Under the pieces are notes generated by a model, which was given only the letters and a program-made list of their open reading frames with translations, was not told where the DNA came from and searched no databases. Shown here one piece after another: positions 24,531-33,249 of a stretch of 57,665 nucleotides of DNA. Origin of the DNA: Patescibacteria group bacterium (GTDB lineage: Bacteria; Patescibacteria; Microgenomatia; Daviesbacterales; UBA10151); the NCBI GenBank assembly GCA_023487645.1, contig JAMDBX010000070.1, positions 1 through 57,665 of the forward strand, in the 5' to 3' direction. A program made the translations under genes and the position numbers. Every line of letters begins with the position of its first letter. Position 1 is the stretch's first letter.

Positions 24531-27152
24531 TCAACACATACTATACCCGCATGAATGACATTTTTTGCATCCTTCTTCAAAGGTAAAGGTGGGTTGGCCA
24601 CATTCCGGACACAGATCAGCCATTTTATAATTTGTTGTAGAAGACTCAACCTCTCCTTGGTCAATGGTTAAGTTTAACGGGATCGGTTCAACACTATCAT
24701 GGCTTGATTGGGCCAAATCTTCCGCTAAAGCCTTAGCGATGGCATCCGCTAAACTCATCACTCTTTCCTTACCAAAACCAATATGGGAAGAGCCGCCAAT
24801 ACCTCGAAGCTGAGTCACAATCTCCTGGGCAACTTCTGCAGATTTTTCCCGGGAAATCCTCAAGGCCAAAGAAGTCAGCCTACCGATTGCCTCCGCATCA
24901 GCAGAGGTGTGCATTCCGGCTTTACCGATAGTCACAAACACCTCAAAAGGCTGGTTGGTTTCATCACGGTTAACGGTGACAAAAGCTTTTCCTACCGGAG
25001 TGTTTACCTTATAGGTCCGTCCTCTTAAAATAATTGGCCGAACAGCCAAAGCTCCGTCTAAGGCAGCCTCCTCAGAAGCAATGATTGTCGAAGAAGAGAT
25101 GTTTTCCGCCTTAGCTTTAAGTGTTGAGGAAACATTCAGAACCTGGGTTCCTTTGGATCCATCTCTATAAATAGTAATCCCCTTACAACCAGTCTCCCAG
25201 GCCAACAAATAAGCTTTAAGCACATCATCCCGAGTGGCACTATTGGATAAATTAATAGTTTTAGAAACTCCGTTGTCTGTATATTTTTGAAAAGATGCCT
25301 GCATCTTCACATGCCAGTCGGAATCAATTTCTTGGGCTGTGACAAATACCCTCTGCCAGTCCTCAGGCACCTCTTCCAAACCCCAAACCGAACCTCTTTC
25401 CATAACCTTCTCTGCCAAACCCTCTGAATAAAACCCTTCCCTTTTGGCAATTTCTTCAAAAGTTTTATTGGCAATAGTTAAAGTCCGAATTTCATTGCCA
25501 ACACCTTTGGCCTTATGCAAATAGGCCAGGGCAAAAACCGGTTCAATTCCTGAAGAACAATCGGCAATAATTGAGATCGATCCGGTGGGGGCAATTGTTG
25601 TCACCGTTGAATTCCTGATCAGCTCATCATCTTTATAAATTGAAAGAGGCCAGTTAGGAAAGGCTCCCCGCTCCCGAGCCAGATTCTGGGAAGCCAGATG
25701 TCCTTCCTTATTAATAAACCCCATCACCTTTTCGGCCAATTTTAAAGCTTCATCACAATTATAAGGAACTTTTAGCTTAAACAGCATATCTGCCCAGCCC
25801 ATCACTCCTAAACCGATCCGTCGATTACTGTGCACTTGGTCATAAATCGGCCTTAAATTAAAAGGATTTGTCTGAACCACGTTATCCAAAAAATTAACTG
25901 CCAAATGGGTTACCTGACGCAGCTTATCCCAATCAATATCACTACCGTTTTCTTTGACAAATTTTACCAAATTAATTGAGCCTAAATTACAGGAATCCCA
26001 CGGCCCCAGGGGTTGCTCTCCACAAGGATTGGTGGATTCGATTTGTTCCAAAGAGGGAACAGGATTGGCTGTAGAGTTGTTAATTCTGTCAATAAAAACT
26101 ACTCCCGGATCGCCGGTTTGCCAAGCCCGATCTATAATTTCGTTAAAAACATCCCGAGCCTGCAGTGTTCCGACTACTTCCCTATTATGAGGATCAATCA
26201 ACTCATAATCTTCCCCTTTATAATAAGCTTCCATAAACTTATCAGTTATCGCTATGGAAATATTAAAATTAGAAATTTGCCGGTCCAAAAGCATGGTCTT
26301 AAAATAAGAGCGGGAGTTATCATCCGGCAAAAGCGGGGCAACTGATTCAAAAACAGGGAGGTTATCCTCATCCAGCTCTGATTTACAACGGATAAATTCT
26401 AGAACATCCGGATGGTCAACCCGCAAAATTCCCATATTCGCCCCGCGTCTGGTTCCGCCTTGTTTGATAGTCTCTGTGGCTGCGTTGTAGGCCCGCAAAA
26501 AAGATACCGGCCCGGAAGCCACACCTCCAGTGGTTTTGACATGGCTGCCCCGGGGCCGAAGCCGGGAAAAGGCAAATCCTGTTCCTCCACCGGTTTGATG
26601 GATTAAGGCAGCATACTTCAGGGAATCAAAAATTTCCGGCAAAGAATCGCCTATCGGCAGGACAAAACAAGCGCTGTATTGTAAACCGTTGTGTTTGCCG
26701 GCATTCATTAAGGTAGGAGAGTTGGGGATAAATTCTTGTCTCACCATCAGTTTATAAAACTCAATAGCCTTATCCAAAACCTCTTTTTTACTGGCTCTAA
26801 AATCAAAATCTCCCGAAGCGATATCAAAGGCTACATGCCAAAACCTTTCGGCAATAGTTTCTACCACCTCCAGATTCCCGCCTTTTAAAAGATATCTTTC
26901 TTTTAAAATCTTCTCTGATGATTGGGAAAATTCCGGTTGAGGTAGATTCTCGGGAAGCGGAGGCATCTCTTTATATCGAGGCTCGGTCATATTTTCAAAC
27001 GTCCGGGAATTAACATCCGGCAATTTTTGAAGTAAACCATTACTGTGACCGTTAGTTAATTTCTTAGAAGCTGAATGTTCGGGCAAAGAAACTTGTAAAC
27101 TGATAGTCTTTTGTTTTCGACTGGTTGTTTTTGTAATTAAAGCCTTTTTCAT
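24531..27152 (-). CDS. nrdJ: Adenosylcobalamin-dependent (class II) ribonucleotide reductase
   Basis: 873 residues. The ten-stranded barrel domain shows PNSPTLMNAG, YSACFVLP with a redox Cys, GGGTGFAFSRLRP, GGTRRGANMGILRVDHPD, the radical-site STNPCGEQPLGPWDSCNLGS and PTGSISIIADCSSGIEP. A TSCPD-type region (about 725-800) and a C-terminal zinc-ribbon tail (CPECGQ...CKKCHSCGYSMC) follow; the tail Cys pair normally re-reduces the active site. It makes deoxyribonucleotides with an adenosylcobalamin radical, independent of oxygen. No intein is present, although the family often has one. nrdR lies 3 nt upstream and cobO lies beyond the RAYT gene. Confidence 0.97.
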   Translation of the reverse strand: MKKALITKTTSRKQKTISLQVSLPEHSASKKLTNGHSNGLLQKLPDVNSRTFENMTEPRYKEMPPLPENLPQPEFSQSSEKILKERYLLKGGNLEVVETIAERFWHVAFDIASGDFDFRASKKEVLDKAIEFYKLMVRQEFIPNSPTLMNAGKHNGLQYSACFVLPIGDSLPEIFDSLKYAALIHQTGGGTGFAFSRLRPRGSHVKTTGGVASGPVSFLRAYNAATETIKQGGTRRGANMGILRVDHPDVLEFIRCKSELDEDNLPVFESVAPLLPDDNSRSYFKTMLLDRQISNFNISIAITDKFMEAYYKGEDYELIDPHNREVVGTLQARDVFNEIIDRAWQTGDPGVVFIDRINNSTANPVPSLEQIESTNPCGEQPLGPWDSCNLGSINLVKFVKENGSDIDWDKLRQVTHLAVNFLDNVVQTNPFNLRPIYDQVHSNRRIGLGVMGWADMLFKLKVPYNCDEALKLAEKVMGFINKEGHLASQNLARERGAFPNWPLSIYKDDELIRNSTVTTIAPTGSISIIADCSSGIEPVFALAYLHKAKGVGNEIRTLTIANKTFEEIAKREGFYSEGLAEKVMERGSVWGLEEVPEDWQRVFVTAQEIDSDWHVKMQASFQKYTDNGVSKTINLSNSATRDDVLKAYLLAWETGCKGITIYRDGSKGTQVLNVSSTLKAKAENISSSTIIASEEAALDGALAVRPIILRGRTYKVNTPVGKAFVTVNRDETNQPFEVFVTIGKAGMHTSADAEAIGRLTSLALRISREKSAEVAQEIVTQLRGIGGSSHIGFGKERVMSLADAIAKALAEDLAQSSHDSVEPIPLNLTIDQGEVESSTTNYKMADLCPECGQPTFTFEEGCKKCHSCGYSMC

Positions 27153-27155
27153 AAC

Positions 27156-27611
27156 TTATGGTTTAATTCCTTCCAATGAAGTTAGCTCACGCCTAAAATC
27201 CTCCGGCTGCTCAAATTGTCTATAAACACTGGCAAACCGTAAATAGGCTATATGATCAGCCTTTTTTAATTCCGATAAAACCGCCTGGCCGATTAGCTTG
27301 GAGGTGATTTCTGAATTTTCCCGGCGTCTGATCTTTCTTTCAATCCTTTCAACTATCTCGTCAACCTTATTTATTATCGGTCTTTTTTCCAAAGCTTTTA
27401 CAATACCCATCCTTAATTTTTCTCTGTTAAATGGTTCTTTGCGGCCATCTTTTTTGGCTACCATCAGCACCAAGATTCCTAGCCTTTCATAAGTAGTAAA
27501 CCGCCGCAAGCATTTTAAACACTCCCGCCTTCTTCTGATCTCACCTGAACCCACGACTGACCTTTTATCCACTACTTTATTTAAAGAGCTTCCGCAAAAT
27601 GGGCATTTCAT
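27156..27611 (-). CDS. nrdR: Transcriptional repressor NrdR
   Basis: 151 residues, standard length. N-terminal zinc ribbon CPFCGSS...CLKC (residues 3-34) with the RRRRECLKCLRRFTTYER signature, then an ATP-cone domain (about 49-139) that senses ATP/dATP. NrdR represses ribonucleotide reductase genes when dATP is high. It leads the nrdR-nrdJ operon, with a 3-nt gap, and two candidate NrdR boxes lie upstream, so the operon is probably autoregulated. Confidence 0.97.
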   Translation of the reverse strand: MKCPFCGSSLNKVVDKRSVVGSGEIRRRRECLKCLRRFTTYERLGILVLMVAKKDGRKEPFNREKLRMGIVKALEKRPIINKVDEIVERIERKIRRRENSEITSKLIGQAVLSELKKADHIAYLRFASVYRQFEQPEDFRRELTSLEGIKP

Positions 27612-27613
27612 TT

Positions 27614-27629
27614 ATACAACCTATTGTGT
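27614..27629 (-). promoter_or_regulatory. Candidate NrdR box, proximal
   Basis: The minus strand reads ACACAATAGGTTGTAT, 13 of 16 matches to the consensus ACACWATATATWGTGT. It sits just before the nrdR start codon. Confidence 0.55.
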
Positions 27630-27683
27630 ATTAATTAACCGATCCTATCAACATACCCAGCTTAACATATTAGATACTTTAAG

Positions 27684-27706
27684 TGTCAATATACTACATA
27701 TTGGGT
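27684..27706 (-). promoter_or_regulatory. Candidate NrdR box, distal, with a -35 element
   Basis: Plus-strand ATACTACATATTGGGT (27691-27706) matches 13 of 16 consensus positions. A minus-strand TTGACA (27689-27684) follows directly and could be the nrdR -35 box. The two boxes are 77 bp apart centre to centre, wider than the roughly 31-bp spacing usual for NrdR pairs. Confidence 0.5.
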
Positions 27707-27734
27707 AAAGACGAAATCGGAGCTAAACCGGCAT

Positions 27735-28439
27735 CTATTCTACACTCACCTTTTGCATCACATCGCCAACTGCAATCTTATCAACAACCTCCATACCCTT
27801 GATCACTTTACCAAAAATAGTATATTTTGGAGGCAGCTCCGGATGGTCAGCCAACATAATAAAAAATTGCGAGCCGTTGGTATTAGGGCCAGCATTAGCC
27901 ATAGCCACGATACCCCGGCTGTAAGGTTGGTTTACCGGCTCATCTTCAAACTGGTAGCCAGGTCCCCCTGTACCATTTCCTAGTGGATCACCTCCCTGGA
28001 TTACAAATCCCGGTACTACCCGATGAAAAGTTAAACCGTTATAAAAACCGTCTTTAGCCAAAGAAATAAAATTAGAAGCAGCCTTAGAAGCCTCAGGCAA
28101 AATTTCAATTTCAATTTGACCCTTACCAGTATCTATGGTTACCTTCCTGTTGGCCAATTCATTTGGTGGCAACACTCCTGGAAAATTTTTATATTGTTTG
28201 ATAGTTGGCTGCATAGCTTGTTGATTAAGATTAGGTGTTGGGGAAATAATCTCCTGGCCTTTTGAGGCTTGGTTTTGATTCCAAGCAACATCATCTCCGG
28301 AGGTGCTGGATAAATAGTTTGCCTTCCCCCCTGTCTTGATTGACTTGCTAATGGCTATCCCCGTCCCAACGATTGCAATTACCGCAAACAAAATAACTAC
28401 ATGCTTTTGGTTCATAAAGTTTTTCAAACTTATGACCAA
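27735..28439 (-). CDS. Membrane-anchored cyclophilin-type peptidyl-prolyl isomerase
   Basis: 234 residues. An N-terminal membrane segment (about 13-30) and a low-complexity linker precede a cyclophilin domain (about 95-234): FISLAKDGFYNGLTFHRVVPGFVIQGGDP, GGPGYQFEDE, ANAGPNTNGSQFFI and TIFGKVIKGMEVVDKI. The catalytic Arg (FHRV) and substrate-pocket Gln/Phe (QFFI) are present. It would catalyse proline isomerisation in proteins outside the membrane. An in-frame Met at residue 9 is an alternative start. Confidence 0.93.
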   Translation of the reverse strand: MVISLKNFMNQKHVVILFAVIAIVGTGIAISKSIKTGGKANYLSSTSGDDVAWNQNQASKGQEIISPTPNLNQQAMQPTIKQYKNFPGVLPPNELANRKVTIDTGKGQIEIEILPEASKAASNFISLAKDGFYNGLTFHRVVPGFVIQGGDPLGNGTGGPGYQFEDEPVNQPYSRGIVAMANAGPNTNGSQFFIMLADHPELPPKYTIFGKVIKGMEVVDKIAVGDVMQKVSVE

Positions 28440-28477
28440 TTTTATACCACCTAAATTATTCTATGGCAAGGGCAAAA

Positions 28478-29392
28478 TTAAACTCCCAGGTTTTTAAAGG
28501 AATAGTCCAGAAGTTCCCTTGCCTCATCACGCCTGTCTTGGGAATTAAGGATTACCCCCAAAACTTGATGACCGCCTCTTCTGGCTAAGGTAACCAGGGT
28601 TAAACCCGCCTCTGGAGTATAACCGGTTTTAAACCCCACAACCCCGGGATAAGTGGTTAAAAGGTTAATGCCGGAATTTAAATCATAGTCCTGATGGGTC
28701 GGGGTTTTGTCTAAATAAATATGGGGTTTGCTGGAAATATCCACCAAATGAGGAAAGTGAGTAATAGCATAACGGCTGATCAGGGCCACGTCAAAAGCTG
28801 AGGAGTATTGTTGTCTACCGTCTTCCTCTAATCCGGTAGGATTAATAAACAAGGTATCTTTCAGCCCTAACTCAATTGTTTTCTCGTTCATCTTTTTAAT
28901 AAAATTATCCCTATTTCCGGTTGCATTTTCAGCCAGGGCTTCCGCGCTGTCATTTGCCGATATCAAAAATATCCCGTCCAGCAGCTCCTCCACGGTCAAT
29001 TTTTCCCCGGCGATCAGCTCCATGTGGTCCGGCTCCATATTGGCGGCATTTGTACTGATAGAAATCTCATCGTTCCAATCCTTGTTTTCCAGGGTAACAA
29101 TAACGGTCATAATTTTGGTTAAAGAAGCAATGGGCAGGCGCGAATGGGGATTTTTTTGGAATAAAACCCTGCCAGTATCAGTGTCGATAAAATAAGCCGC
29201 TTCAGCCGTCAACTGAGGAGCATCATTAAAGGAAGATGAAGCCGGCAGAGGAAACCACAAATTGTCGGCAATCTTTTCTTTTTCCGTCCACGGAGAAATT
29301 AGTTTAGCACTCGGGTGCAAGGTCAGCAGCAAATAAGCTCCTGCAACCAAAAGGGCTAAAAAAATGACGAGAAATAAACTTTTCTGATGCAT
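28478..29392 (-). CDS. D-alanyl-D-alanine carboxypeptidase (PBP5/DacA family)
   Basis: 304 residues from ATG 29392; a TTG two codons upstream is possible. N-terminal membrane anchor or signal (about 6-24), then a peptidase S11 domain with SxxK (ASLTKIM), SxN (SANDSAEALAENA) and KTG (GFKTGYTPEAG). It removes the terminal D-Ala from peptidoglycan pentapeptides and so limits cross-linking. It lies next to a divergent L,D-transpeptidase, which uses the tetrapeptides this enzyme makes. That pairing fits a 3-3 cross-linked wall, which is inference. Confidence 0.95.
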   Translation of the reverse strand: MHQKSLFLVIFLALLVAGAYLLLTLHPSAKLISPWTEKEKIADNLWFPLPASSSFNDAPQLTAEAAYFIDTDTGRVLFQKNPHSRLPIASLTKIMTVIVTLENKDWNDEISISTNAANMEPDHMELIAGEKLTVEELLDGIFLISANDSAEALAENATGNRDNFIKKMNEKTIELGLKDTLFINPTGLEEDGRQQYSSAFDVALISRYAITHFPHLVDISSKPHIYLDKTPTHQDYDLNSGINLLTTYPGVVGFKTGYTPEAGLTLVTLARRGGHQVLGVILNSQDRRDEARELLDYSFKNLGV

Positions 29393-29460
29393 CTTCAAAA
29401 ACTAACTAAATATCATAGCGTATTACCACTAAACTTTCTAATATATTCATAATCTCCATC

Positions 29461-29489
29461 TTGAAAAGAAAGGTTTAATACATAACAAT
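29461..29489 (+). promoter_or_regulatory. Candidate promoter of the L,D-transpeptidase gene
   Basis: TTGAAA (29461-29466), 17-bp spacer, AACAAT (29484-29489). The ATG at 29497 is 7 nt downstream, again suggesting a leaderless transcript. Confidence 0.4.
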
Positions 29490-29496
29490 AAAATTA

Positions 29497-30198
29497 ATGC
29501 ATAAACTTCTGCCTCTTGCAGCCGTCATTTTACTATTGGGAATTTTAGCTTTTACTTATCTACCGGCCAAGCGGTTGATAGTTTACAAATTAGGAATCTC
29601 TGGCGACCCGACAACTTCCTGCTGCGAGGTAGTAAACATCTTAAATTCTAATGGTAATTTTGATGAAGGCAGCAACGTGGCTATTTTTAACAATCAGCCG
29701 ATTGATTACCCTAAAACATCACTAGCCGCCCTCATGGAAGATCTTTCAAATAGCCGGGTACTGGGTACCCAAAACGCTGCCGGAGAAGAAAAATGGATCG
29801 AAGTTTCTTTGGATCAACAAAAACTGCGGGCCTGGGAAGGAAATCAGATTGTAATGGAGTTTTCCATCTCCTCGGGCCGCTGGTATCCCACTCCCACCGG
29901 GGATTTTAATATCTGGTATAAAACCCGCTATCAAAGAATGAAAGGGGGATCAAAAGATCTTGGCACCTACTACGATTTACCCAACGTTCCCGATAATATG
30001 TTTTTTTACAAAGGTTTTGCCATCCACGGAGCTTACTGGCACAATAATTTTGGCCATCCGATGAGCCACGGCTGTGTCAACGCTCCTCTTACCCAAGTAG
30101 CCCAGCTTTTTGAATGGACCGGACCGGTAATTCCTCCCGGTCAAAATGCCGTCAGAGCCACACCCGAAAACCCCGGAACAAGGGTTTTTATCCATTAA
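29497..30198 (+). CDS. L,D-transpeptidase (YkuD family)
   Basis: 233 residues. N-terminal signal or anchor (about 4-20), a variable region, then the YkuD domain (about 105-230) starting EKWIEVSLDQQKLRAWEG. The active site is HGAYWHNNFGHPMSHGCVN with catalytic His, Gly and Cys. It forms 3-3 peptidoglycan cross-links or attaches proteins to the wall, outside the membrane. It is transcribed alone, divergent from the carboxypeptidase gene and followed by an intrinsic terminator. Confidence 0.95.
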   Translation: MHKLLPLAAVILLLGILAFTYLPAKRLIVYKLGISGDPTTSCCEVVNILNSNGNFDEGSNVAIFNNQPIDYPKTSLAALMEDLSNSRVLGTQNAAGEEKWIEVSLDQQKLRAWEGNQIVMEFSISSGRWYPTPTGDFNIWYKTRYQRMKGGSKDLGTYYDLPNVPDNMFFYKGFAIHGAYWHNNFGHPMSHGCVNAPLTQVAQLFEWTGPVIPPGQNAVRATPENPGTRVFIH

Positions 30199-30204
30199 GA
30201 ATAA

Positions 30205-30402
30205 CTATTTTCTTCGGAGGGCTGGAAGCCCGGTTTTTTTATTTTCCGCTACCTCAAAACCTTCCGGTATCTGGTCAATCGCTTCCGGTTTTATCTTTTT
30301 GGCAAAATAATAGATCTGTTGTTGCCATCCACTGCGAAGTCGCACGTTTTTAGTATGAAGGTAATAGGTCTGCCCTTTGGCGTTAGTGTATTGGTATGCC
30401 AT
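30205..30402 (-). CDS. Small conserved protein of unknown function
   Basis: 65 residues, beginning MAYQYTNAKGQTYYLHTK and ending in a basic tail. Similar short proteins are, to my recollection, common in CPR genomes, but no function is known to me. It has one of the best ribosome-binding sites in the window, AAAGGAGGGG a few nt before the ATG. Its 3' end overlaps the terminator of the convergent L,D-transpeptidase gene. Confidence 0.75.
   Translation of the reverse strand: MAYQYTNAKGQTYYLHTKNVRLRSGWQQQIYYFAKKIKPEAIDQIPEGFEVAENKKTGLPALRRK
30219..30241 (+). terminator. Intrinsic terminator after the L,D-transpeptidase gene
   Basis: Stem GGGCT (30219-30223) / AGCCC (30227-30231) with a 3-nt loop, two G, then seven T. 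It lies inside the end of the convergent small gene. Confidence 0.6.
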
Positions 30403-30474
30403 CTCCCCTCCTTTCTTTTTACTATCTTGAATAACTTAATTTGTTAGTTTAACTTATGAAAGATTAAGAAATTA

Positions 30475-31479
30475 TTAAGATAGAGGAAAGGTTATCGTAA
30501 AAGTTGACCCTTGACCAAGTACACTTTTGACCCTGATCTCTCCTTGATGAAGTTGGACAATTGATTTGGCAATAGCCAGGCCCAAACCCGATCCAGAGAC
30601 ATTTTCTGTTTTTGCTCCCCGGTAAAACCGGTCAAAAATATGGGCTAAATCCTCCCTTTCTATGCCCTGACCGTTATCTTTGACCGCTACTAAAACCTTA
30701 TCCTGCCTTTTTTCCAAAACAAGTTCCACTTTACCTTCATGGGAAGTATATTTAATGGCATTGTCCACCAAATTTAAAAGTGCTAAAGCTATTTTATCCT
30801 TAAACCCTGTCATCTCGACATTGCTGATGATTGATAAATTAATTTCTATTTTCTTTTTTAAAGCCAACTTTTGCGCTACATCAAAAAGTTCTTCTAAAAG
30901 TTCATTGAGAGAAAACTTTCTGCGCTTTTTTTCTTCCACAGGAGCTTCCAGCCAGGCCAAATCCAAAATCCGGTTTAGGGTGGCGGTTATCTGTTCAACC
31001 TCAGTCATAGCTTCCTGTAAAACCTGACGGTACTCTTTACTTTCCCGCTTGCGGCTACAGGCAATCTCAAAAGAACTATGTAAAGTAGACAACGGCGTTT
31101 TTAACTCATGGGCAACATCGGCAATAAACTGCCTTTCCCTTTGGACACCATCATTTAAACGGTCTAGTAAGTTATTATAAGATAAGATAAGTTCGCCAAT
31201 TTCATCATCCTGTTTCCAGCCGGTAATTTTTTCCCCGAGATTGCCGATGGAGGTCATTTTTATTTTTGAAGATAGGTAAGTAAGTGGAGAGGTAATCTGG
31301 TAAATGACCATAAACCCTGTCAAAGACAAAGCTATAAATAAAGCCGCCAGAAATTCCATCCCTGAAAGAGTTTCATGGAAGTGCAAAACCAATAAAAAAT
31401 AGCCAACCAAAGCTATTAAACTGCCGATATAGCGTAGGAATAACTTTGTCCTTAAACTTTTAAAATTTTGTTTTCTCAT
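30475..31479 (-). CDS. Histidine kinase with HAMP domain
   Basis: 334 residues. Two membrane segments (about 12-30 and 38-60), HAMP (about 60-115), HisKA with ADVAHELKTPLSTL (phospho-acceptor His near 124) and HATPase with N box LLNLVDNAIKYTS, G1 DNGQGI and G2 GSGLGLAIAK. The region between the helices is very short, so there is no real external sensor domain. It is the partner of the OmpR-type regulator encoded 6 nt upstream. Co-transcription with dsbA/dsbB-like genes hints at envelope redox stress as the signal; that is inference. Confidence 0.95.
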   Translation of the reverse strand: MRKQNFKSLRTKLFLRYIGSLIALVGYFLLVLHFHETLSGMEFLAALFIALSLTGFMVIYQITSPLTYLSSKIKMTSIGNLGEKITGWKQDDEIGELILSYNNLLDRLNDGVQRERQFIADVAHELKTPLSTLHSSFEIACSRKRESKEYRQVLQEAMTEVEQITATLNRILDLAWLEAPVEEKKRRKFSLNELLEELFDVAQKLALKKKIEINLSIISNVEMTGFKDKIALALLNLVDNAIKYTSHEGKVELVLEKRQDKVLVAVKDNGQGIEREDLAHIFDRFYRGAKTENVSGSGLGLAIAKSIVQLHQGEIRVKSVLGQGSTFTITFPLS

Positions 31480-31485
31480 CCCAAG

Positions 31486-32154
31486 CTAATCTCCGAGTTT
31501 ATAACCTACCCCGTGTACCGTAAAAATCAATTTTCTTTTTTGTCCACCATCAATTTTTTTTCGTAAAGTTGCAATAAAAACATCCACAACATTCGAAAGG
31601 CTGTCAAAATTATAATCCCACGTATGCTCTACGATTTGCGTTCTCGTCACAACTTCACCTTGATGCCGGGCTAAAAATTCTAAAATAGCAAATTCTTTTG
31701 GAGTTAAAGTAATCAATTTATTCCCCCGTTTTACAATTCTTTTGGCCAGGTCAATTTCTAAATCGTCAATTGCAATCACTGTTTGTACCTGTGTATATCC
31801 TCGTCTCAATAAAGCATCAATCCGGGCTTTTAACTCGGCAAACTCAAAGGGTTTGATAAGATAATCGTCAGCACCGGCATTTAAACCCGTGACCTTATCT
31901 TTCAACTGGGATTTGGCGGTCAACATCAGTACTGGAGTAGTCACATTCTTTGACCTCAGTTCTTTACAAACAGACAACCCCTCGACCTTGGGCAACATCA
32001 AATCAAGGACAATAACATCGTAGCTTTCCGATTCCCCCAAGTACAACCCGTCTTCGCCATCAAAGGCCTGGTCAACGGCAAAACCTTGTTCTATCAACCC
32101 TTTTTTGACGACATCGGAAAGTCTTTTTTCATCTTCAACTAAAAGTATTCTCAC
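31486..32154 (-). CDS. OmpR/PhoB-family response regulator
   Basis: 222 residues from a GTG start. Receiver domain (1-120) with LLVEDE, phospho-acceptor in VIVLDLMLPKVEG, LMLTAKS and LIKPFEF; winged-helix output domain (about 128-222) with ITLTPKEFAILEFLARHQGEVV and VVDVFIATLRKKID. It binds DNA as a phosphorylated dimer; targets unknown. Between the DsbA-like gene (7 nt upstream) and its kinase. Confidence 0.96.
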   Translation of the reverse strand: MRILLVEDEKRLSDVVKKGLIEQGFAVDQAFDGEDGLYLGESESYDVIVLDLMLPKVEGLSVCKELRSKNVTTPVLMLTAKSQLKDKVTGLNAGADDYLIKPFEFAELKARIDALLRRGYTQVQTVIAIDDLEIDLAKRIVKRGNKLITLTPKEFAILEFLARHQGEVVTRTQIVEHTWDYNFDSLSNVVDVFIATLRKKIDGGQKRKLIFTVHGVGYKLGD

Positions 32155-32161
32155 GCAGGTG

Positions 32162-32824
32162 TTATTTGTTTAATTGGGCATCAATTTTAGCGGTAAAATC
32201 AGTATAAGTCGGTACTCCGCTCATTTTTTCGTCATTGATAAAGAATGTCGGAGTGGCATCAACCCCAAGCGTTAATCCGTCCTGTTGGTCCTTTTTTATC
32301 TTATCGGCATATTTATTGCTTTCATAATCTTGTTTAAATTTATTCACATCCAAATTCAGATCCTTAGTATAACCTGCAAAAAGGTCTTCCGGATTATCAC
32401 TCTCTGCCCACTCATCCTGTTTATTAAACAATAAATCATGCATCTCCCAAAACTTTCCCTGTTCTCCGGCCGCTTCTGCCGCCATCGCCGCTTTCAGGCC
32501 GTTTTTGTGTTGAGGCAGGGAAAAATAGCGGTATACAAAGTTAATTTTACCCTTTTCATTATCTAAAACTTGTTTGACGACCGGTTCGGCTGCTTTACAT
32601 GCCGGGCACTGAAAATCGGAAAATTCAACTACAGTCACTTTGGCCGAATCGCTGGAAATTTTATAACTGTCGGCACTGGTTAAAGCTCCTAAAACATTAC
32701 TATTAACCTTGTTCAAATTATTATTCGGAGAGGCGGATGGTTTCATTAGGAAAAAGACCGCTCCTAAAACAATAACCAGAGTGGCAACGCCTATTCCCAA
32801 TAAAATTTTCACTTCTTGTGTCAT
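32162..32824 (-). CDS. DsbA-like thiol oxidoreductase, membrane anchored
   Basis: 220 residues. Membrane anchor (about 8-28), then a thioredoxin fold with an inserted helical domain. The active site CPAC lies in FSDFQCPACKAAEP and the cis-Pro in GVDATPTFFIN. It forms disulfides in exported proteins and is recharged by the DsbB-like protein of the preceding gene, whose stop overlaps this start (ATGA). Confidence 0.94.
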   Translation of the reverse strand: MTQEVKILLGIGVATLVIVLGAVFFLMKPSASPNNNLNKVNSNVLGALTSADSYKISSDSAKVTVVEFSDFQCPACKAAEPVVKQVLDNEKGKINFVYRYFSLPQHKNGLKAAMAAEAAGEQGKFWEMHDLLFNKQDEWAESDNPEDLFAGYTKDLNLDVNKFKQDYESNKYADKIKKDQQDGLTLGVDATPTFFINDEKMSGVPTYTDFTAKIDAQLNK

Positions 32825-33246
32825 AGTTTAGTTTTAGACTTTGTATATATTACCATAGAACCTATAATAACTACAAATGCCAGGAAAGAAAGAAGCGGAA
32901 AAGTGACAAAACCGAAGAAATCAATATATCTTGTAGTACACGGAACGCCAAAAGTACACGGAGTAGCGCTTTCCGGAATAATTCCCAGCTGCAGCAGGTA
33001 TTGGTAGAAAGCTACCACCCCTCCAATTATAGCTAAAGGAAATACATAAGAAGGTAAATTTTTATCCTTTTTTAAAATCCCCACGGTAATTATCAATACC
33101 AAAGGATACATCATGACCCGCTGGTACCAGCATAAAACGCAAGGGGCATACTTTAAAACCTCACTGGCATAAAGGCTGCCTAAAGTAGCTGCCAAGGCTT
33201 GAATTAGGGCGATATAGAGAATATTTTTAACCAATAATTTTTTCAT
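32821..33246 (-). CDS. DsbB/BdbC-like disulfide bond formation protein
   Basis: 141 residues with four membrane helices. The first Cys pair is in APCVLCWYQRVMMYP after helix 1-2 and the second in ATPCTFGVPCT, as in BdbC-type proteins. It passes electrons from the DsbA-like partner to the quinone pool. It lies 3 nt after the aldolase gene and overlaps dsbA by 4 nt. Confidence 0.93.
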   Translation of the reverse strand: MKKLLVKNILYIALIQALAATLGSLYASEVLKYAPCVLCWYQRVMMYPLVLIITVGILKKDKNLPSYVFPLAIIGGVVAFYQYLLQLGIIPESATPCTFGVPCTTRYIDFFGFVTFPLLSFLAFVVIIGSMVIYTKSKTKL

Positions 33247-33249
33247 AGG

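Noticed and set aside
24531..27152. Intein in the ribonucleotide reductase
   Set aside because: All catalytic motifs are contiguous, the length is normal, and there is no splicing motif.
22982..27734. Cobalamin riboswitch near cobO or nrdJ
   Set aside because: No B12-box-like conserved core was seen in the short leaders; NrdR boxes better explain control of nrdJ.
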